This document shows, one piece after another, positions 32,246-36,333 of a stretch of 36,333 nucleotides of DNA. Positions within the stretch are counted from its first letter, which is position 1; each line of letters starts with the position of its first letter. Position numbers and translations under genes: made by a program. A model generated the notes under the pieces. The model was not told where the DNA came from, made no database searches, and worked only from the letters and a program-made list of their open reading frames with translations. Source of the stretch: Argonema galeatum A003/A1 (GTDB lineage Bacteria; Cyanobacteriota; Cyanobacteriia; Cyanobacteriales; Aerosakkonemataceae); the NCBI RefSeq assembly GCF_023333595.1, contig NZ_JAIQZM010000050.1:1-36333 (forward strand), written 5' to 3'.

Positions 32246-35200
32246 TTAGTTACAGCCCGGTGTTGTCAATGCCGGACTGCTCGGCGTGACGGATGGCGTT
32301 TGGGCGGTGAGTATTATTTTGCCGTCGGCAGTCCTCACCCATCCTTGGGCTTCTAAGATGCGATCGGGCCTACTAAACTCCGAATTGCGAGTAGGCGGTG
32401 GGGAATTCTCTTGGGCTGGCTGGGATGTTCGCAAATCTATCCAAACGCCTTCACTGTTGAGGTAATTGTTGGGACTTGGGGGCAGCCCTCCGCGTCCGGT
32501 GACGGTAAATTGGTTGCTGTTGCGGCGCGGACAGCTTTTGGCGACTTGATTTTCGGTATCGACAGTTTGTACTGACAGCTCTACCAATCCCTGGCTGGGA
32601 TCGACATCAGGGGTATTGATGGTTACTTCCCCGTTCAGGGAGGGGCTTAATTCGGATCTGGCGGTGATGTCGCTGGTGGTGTCGTTTTGCCTTTCTCGCG
32701 GCTCTATCCCAAAGACTCCTGTAGCATTGATTTGGATGTAACCGCCTCTGCCTTTGTTGGCGTTGGCAAAGATATCGCCATTTGCCAAGCCGACGAGATT
32801 GTTTGCGTTAATTGTGATATTGCCGCCATCTCCAGGGCCTTCTCCGGTGGCTGCGGATGTGGTGATGTTGCTGTCCCGACGCAGGAGCAATAATTCTTCC
32901 ACCTGTAGGATAATATTACCGCCTCTACCGGATAGTTCGGTTTCGGCTGCGATCGAGGATCGGTTACCGAGCTGGAGGTTGCGAGCAGTAATTTGGATGT
33001 CTCCTGCTGCGCCTGTTCCAGAGCTGTTGCTTGTGATTTCGGCATTTTGAAGAGAGAAAACGTCGCCGTTGGGAACTTCAATTATGATGTTTCCAGCTTT
33101 TCCCGCTCCAGCGGTGCTGGTTTCCAGGGCAGCACCGTCGGTTAAGGAGAGCGATCGGGCCTTAATATTAATTGTGCCGCCGTTGCCGTCAGCTTTTTGT
33201 GCATCGCTGAAGATTCTAGTGTTTTCGCCTGCTATTTCTACGGAGCCATCAACGTCAATATTTATACTGCCAGCATTTCCATTTGCAAAAGTGCCTGCAT
33301 CCAATGTAGAACCATCGGTCAAGGCAAAAGATTCAGCTTTAATCTCTACATTTCCAGCGTTTCCGGCTCCAAAAGTGCTGCTTACGAGCCGAGTGTTATC
33401 GCTTAATATAACCGATCGGCCTTCGATGTTAATTTCGCCGCCATTACCGCTGCCGTTTCCTTTTGTTACGAGTTCTGGTTCGGAGCCTGTGTAAATAGAG
33501 CTATTTGCGATCGATACTGTGTCACCACCTTTTACGGATACGCTTCCAGCTTCTCCTTGCTTAGAAGTAGAACTGGAGATGGAGGCATTATCTGCGATCG
33601 TGACTGTATTACCTGCCTCAATTATCGCGTTTCCAGCTGTTCCGGCTCCCTTGGTACTGGCTTCTAAGCTGCTGGCGGCGCTGTTGGTATCAAATCTGCT
33701 GGCGGCTTCTTCATCCTGAAATAGATTTTTAAATAGATTTTTCACTATTGCCAATCGATTGTCGTAATTTGGGTCTATGCCAGAAATAGTAACGCTGTCA
33801 TTGGCGCTGATGGTGATGCTACCTGCTTTGCCAGTGCGGTAGGTTGTTGTGAGGATTTGTCCTCCACCCGTTATTGCTGCGGAGTTAGCAACAATATTAA
33901 TATTGCCTCCGTTGGCACTACTTTTAGAACGGGCACTCAAAACTCCTCCATCGGATATTGTTAAGTTGCCAGTTTTTACCTCAATATCACCGCCTTCACC
34001 GCTGTCTGCGTTGTTTGTATCGGTAAACAATCCGCTAGATTTTCCGCCTAGAGGATTTTTAACGGTAAGATCTTCAAAGATTTCTTCAATTATTTGGAAT
34101 GGACTGGTTCCAGAAATTGTGACGCTATTTTCGGCATTTACGGTGATATCGCCTGCGTTTCCGGCTCCCGAAGTTGTGGCTTCCAGTCGAGATCCACCTG
34201 TGAGGGAAAGAGATCGTGAATTGATCCTAATGTCACCACCAGCGCCATTCCCAAAAGTATTCGTACTCAGTTGGGTTTCATCTGATAGCGAGATCGAATC
34301 AGCGAACATATTGATAGCGCCTGGTTGATTTTTCGGGGTTTCAGAAGTACCCAACCCTGAAAAAGTATCTGCTGTGAGCTTGCTTTTGTCGATCGCGATG
34401 TTTTTAGCTGATACAAAAATATATCCTGCTGTGCCGCCAAAAACAGAACCATTGTTTTTGGGATCGGTATCGGTGTCGTTGTTGAACCTATAGGCATCGC
34501 TGGAGATGGTACTGTTATTTGCAATAGCGATCGTATCGCCAGCATCAATAGATATGAACCCAGCATTACCCGTACCAAGGCTACTGCTTTTTATGCTAGC
34601 GCCATCACTGTGAATGCTATCGATCGCATTCACAGTGATATTTCCTGCGTTTCCGGCTCCAGAAGTTGTGGCTTCTACTTGAGATCCGCCTGTTACTGAA
34701 AGGGAATTTCCCTCAATGTTAATGTCGCCACCAGCGCCAGGGCCTAAAGTACTGGTATTCAGTTGAGCGTTATTTGATAAGGAGATTGATGGTGCATTTA
34801 TGTCAATAGCGCCTGCTTTACCGGAGGTATCCATCCCTCCAAAGTTTTTCGCCGCGATCGAGCTATTATCAATTGCGATCGAGTTACCGGCTTTTATAGA
34901 AACGAATCCGGCAATCCCCCCTGATTTTTCTTGACCATTGGCAGCATTACTCGCGATCGAGCTTTCATTGGCGAGGGAAACAAAGTCATCAACCCGCACA
35001 AATATGTTTCCGGCATTCCCTTGTCCAAAGTTGCCAGAGTCTACTTCTGCAAAATTGTCAAGGGAAAGGGAACGAGCGAATATGTTGATGTCGCCGCCAT
35101 CAGTAGCGGTACCAAAATTAACGTTATTTTCAATCCTGCTCGACTTTATGGCAATCGATCCTGTCGCATTCAGGGTAATATCTCCCGCTTTGGTCGCAAG

Positions 35201-36127
35201 ATTGCCTAAATTTGACTCTATCCCGTTGGTAAGGAGGGTTTTTGCCGAAATATCCAAGTTTCGAGCGTTTATGGCAATACTGCTGTCGCCTGAGCCGATA
35301 ACGTTAATTGCGGCTGCATTGGTGAGGAAGACATCGGCGCGTTCCGCTTCGGGGGGGAAACGCAAAGTGCGATCGGGATTTATTTCGACTGTTCCTTGCG
35401 CGATCGCACCCAACTCAACTCTACCCCCTGGTGCCTGCAAAATCCCTCCATCCAACCTTACCTCTCCCCCCACAAGCGTCAAGGTATTCCCCGGTTTAAC
35501 TTGTAAGGGATTCAACTCGCTTTCAAAGCTGTTTACCCGGCCCGATCCCGACTGACCTTTCCCTTCTACGACAATACTGCCCGTCGTCTGACCAAATTGC
35601 AAGCCAACAGGCACGCTCACCGTCAGCAGCGGTGGCGTTTGTGCGGCAGTGGTACCTAGTACGCTGCCGTCGGCAAACTTCAGGCTACGCGCCGTACTCG
35701 CCAGAAACGAGCCATTAATATCCAGACGCGCATTGGGGCCAAAAATAATCCCATTGGGATTGAGCAAAAAGAAATTGGCGATCCCATTAGCTCGCAGCAA
35801 ACCATCTATTCTGGAAATTGAACCACCCGTCACCCTGGTGATGATATTTTGGATATCCAGCCCGTTGTTGAAAAAGGCCGTACCGTTGGTGGGTATGGAA
35901 AACTCCCTAAAGCTGTGGAACAAATTGCCACCGGCGCTAGTTCCACCTGTGATGACGTTGGTATTGCCTTCGGGACTCACGATGGAGTTGACTGGAAGGC
36001 TGCTATCTGGTACAATTTGCGCCACTGTCGAGGCAGGAACAAGTAAAAAGGCAAAAGGCAAAAGAAAGAAGTTTTGAGCTTTGCTTTTTAACTTTTTATT
36101 TACCGAAAGGTTGGTGGATAAAGCCAT
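32246..36127 (-). CDS. Large secreted filamentous-haemagglutinin-like protein (two-partner secretion)
   Basis: A protein of about 1293 residues. A signal peptide with a long basic lead (KNKKLKSK-like, then FFLLPFAFLLVPASTVAQ) is followed by a TPS domain (about 40-170): IVSPEGNTNVITGG, LFHSFREFSI, and NFFLLNPNGIIFGPNARLDINGSFLAST, where NPNG is the hallmark. About 900 residues then form short beta-helix repeats, many with the phrase GNAGNI or GGDINI, including two near-identical copies of EATTSGAGNAG. The C-terminus has CPRRNSNQFTVTGRGGLPPSP and a final GCN, an ending common to cyanobacterial proteins of this type. It would be exported by a TpsB/ShlB-type pore, not found here, and act as an adhesin or surface fibre. 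The frame extends to GTG 36136; I prefer ATG 36127. It is the first gene of the minus-strand run. Confidence 0.87.
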   Translation of the reverse strand: MALSTNLSVNKKLKSKAQNFFLLPFAFLLVPASTVAQIVPDSSLPVNSIVSPEGNTNVITGGTSAGGNLFHSFREFSIPTNGTAFFNNGLDIQNIITRVTGGSISRIDGLLRANGIANFFLLNPNGIIFGPNARLDINGSFLASTARSLKFADGSVLGTTAAQTPPLLTVSVPVGLQFGQTTGSIVVEGKGQSGSGRVNSFESELNPLQVKPGNTLTLVGGEVRLDGGILQAPGGRVELGAIAQGTVEINPDRTLRFPPEAERADVFLTNAAAINVIGSGDSSIAINARNLDISAKTLLTNGIESNLGNLATKAGDITLNATGSIAIKSSRIENNVNFGTATDGGDINIFARSLSLDNFAEVDSGNFGQGNAGNIFVRVDDFVSLANESSIASNAANGQEKSGGIAGFVSIKAGNSIAIDNSSIAAKNFGGMDTSGKAGAIDINAPSISLSNNAQLNTSTLGPGAGGDINIEGNSLSVTGGSQVEATTSGAGNAGNITVNAIDSIHSDGASIKSSSLGTGNAGFISIDAGDTIAIANNSTISSDAYRFNNDTDTDPKNNGSVFGGTAGYIFVSAKNIAIDKSKLTADTFSGLGTSETPKNQPGAINMFADSISLSDETQLSTNTFGNGAGGDIRINSRSLSLTGGSRLEATTSGAGNAGDITVNAENSVTISGTSPFQIIEEIFEDLTVKNPLGGKSSGLFTDTNNADSGEGGDIEVKTGNLTISDGGVLSARSKSSANGGNINIVANSAAITGGGQILTTTYRTGKAGSITISANDSVTISGIDPNYDNRLAIVKNLFKNLFQDEEAASRFDTNSAASSLEASTKGAGTAGNAIIEAGNTVTIADNASISSSTSKQGEAGSVSVKGGDTVSIANSSIYTGSEPELVTKGNGSGNGGEINIEGRSVILSDNTRLVSSTFGAGNAGNVEIKAESFALTDGSTLDAGTFANGNAGSINIDVDGSVEIAGENTRIFSDAQKADGNGGTINIKARSLSLTDGAALETSTAGAGKAGNIIIEVPNGDVFSLQNAEITSNSSGTGAAGDIQITARNLQLGNRSSIAAETELSGRGGNIILQVEELLLLRRDSNITTSAATGEGPGDGGNITINANNLVGLANGDIFANANKGRGGYIQINATGVFGIEPRERQNDTTSDITARSELSPSLNGEVTINTPDVDPSQGLVELSVQTVDTENQVAKSCPRRNSNQFTVTGRGGLPPSPNNYLNSEGVWIDLRTSQPAQENSPPPTRNSEFSRPDRILEAQGWVRTADGKIILTAQTPSVTPSSPALTTPGCN
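34141..34693 (-). repeat. Internal direct repeat within the haemagglutinin-like gene
   Basis: Bases 34141-34200 and 34634-34693 match over about 60 positions with few differences, and both encode versions of EATTSGAGNAG(D/N)ITVNA. The copies are about 490 bases apart. They are the clearest of several related repeats that follow from the beta-helix architecture. Confidence 0.6.
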
Positions 36128-36287
36128 GACGGTCACAAACTTTAAGTAGGCGGGGTCTACGCAGTGTAGTGTGATGTTTTAGTCTACCTTAAAACAGTCG
36201 CTAGAGACAAAACGATCGAATAACCAATTAAGTTAAGTAACGCAAGTTGCTAGTTATATAGTTGAGGCTGGTATTAGGTACGTAGTT

Positions 36288-36333
36288 GCGATGCCGCGCT
36301 CTTATTACAACTGGGATAAGAGCGCGGCATCGC
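36288..36333. repeat. Perfect 18-bp inverted repeat at the right window edge
   Basis: GCGATGCCGCGCTCTTAT (36288-36305) and its exact complement (36316-36333) flank the 10-base loop TACAACTGGG. It is GC-rich at the base and lies about 160 bases upstream of the haemagglutinin-like gene. It may be a terminator for a gene beyond the window or part of a small palindromic repeat element. The second arm ends at the window edge, so it could extend further. Bases 36137-36287 hold no gene. Confidence 0.8.

Noticed and set aside
33069..35555. Several 100-200 codon plus-strand frames opposite the haemagglutinin-like gene
   Set aside because: They repeat PAFPAP-like phrases that are the complement of the GNAGNI repeats. 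They are antisense shadows of a repetitive gene.
36137..36287. Sigma-70 promoter for the haemagglutinin-like gene (TTGCGT ... TATTCG on the minus strand)
   Set aside because: The spacing is 17 bases but the -10 match is poor, and similar pairs occur by chance in AT-rich DNA; not strong enough to annotate.

Overview
The window looks like a chromosomal segment of a cyanobacterium, probably a filamentous one. The palindrome GCGATCGC and its core CGATCG (HIP1-type sites) occur very often in genes on both strands. The families present (DUF928, CHASE2-cyclase, TPR-CHAT, secreted filamentous-haemagglutinin-like proteins) are typical of that phylum. Apart from tspO and a transposon remnant at the left edge, every protein gene is on the minus strand, so transcription runs from right to left.

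Right part (36127 to 26278, minus): a four-gene envelope module. It encodes a very large secreted beta-helix protein with a two-partner-secretion domain, a secreted TPR protein with a C-terminal CHAT (caspase-like) protease domain, a secreted DUF928 protein, and a membrane CHASE2 nucleotide cyclase with a degenerate PilZ-like C-terminus. The CHAT gene carries an in-frame tandem heptanucleotide repeat just behind the signal peptide, so it could be phase-variable.

Middle and left part (26294 to 2724, minus): a long exopolysaccharide or O-antigen-type cluster, linked to the cyclase gene by a 17-base overlap. It holds GT4 glycosyltransferases, a divergent GT4-like protein, a GT9, a GT2, a GtrA-GT2 fusion, two sugar-nucleotide SDR epimerases, a Wzy/WaaL-type polymerase or ligase, a GT-C-like polytopic protein, four class I methyltransferases, two FkbM methyltransferases, a 2-oxoglutarate/Fe(II) oxygenase, a DUF218 protein and an SGNH hydrolase. 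Most neighbours overlap or are separated by a few bases. Together they would assemble, polymerise and heavily decorate (methylate, hydroxylate, possibly acylate or deacylate) a surface glycan. No initiating phosphoglycosyltransferase, flippase or Wza/Wzc export protein is present, so those parts lie elsewhere. One more GT4 (2110 to 755) ends the run.

Left edge: a probable IS200/IS605 right end (tail of tnpB plus its terminal hairpin), then tspO on the plus strand, and a long hairpin between the convergent tspO and GT4 genes that probably terminates both.

The gap between the last GT4 and the rest of the cluster (2111-2723) is not protein coding in my reading. It holds a run of consecutive plus-strand hairpins and a possible pseudoknot, ending in GTGA. 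I read this as a stand-alone HEARO-type RNA, the omega RNA that accompanies IscB nucleases, without an iscB gene in the window. This RNA and the CHAT/haemagglutinin/cyclase module are the two most interesting items.
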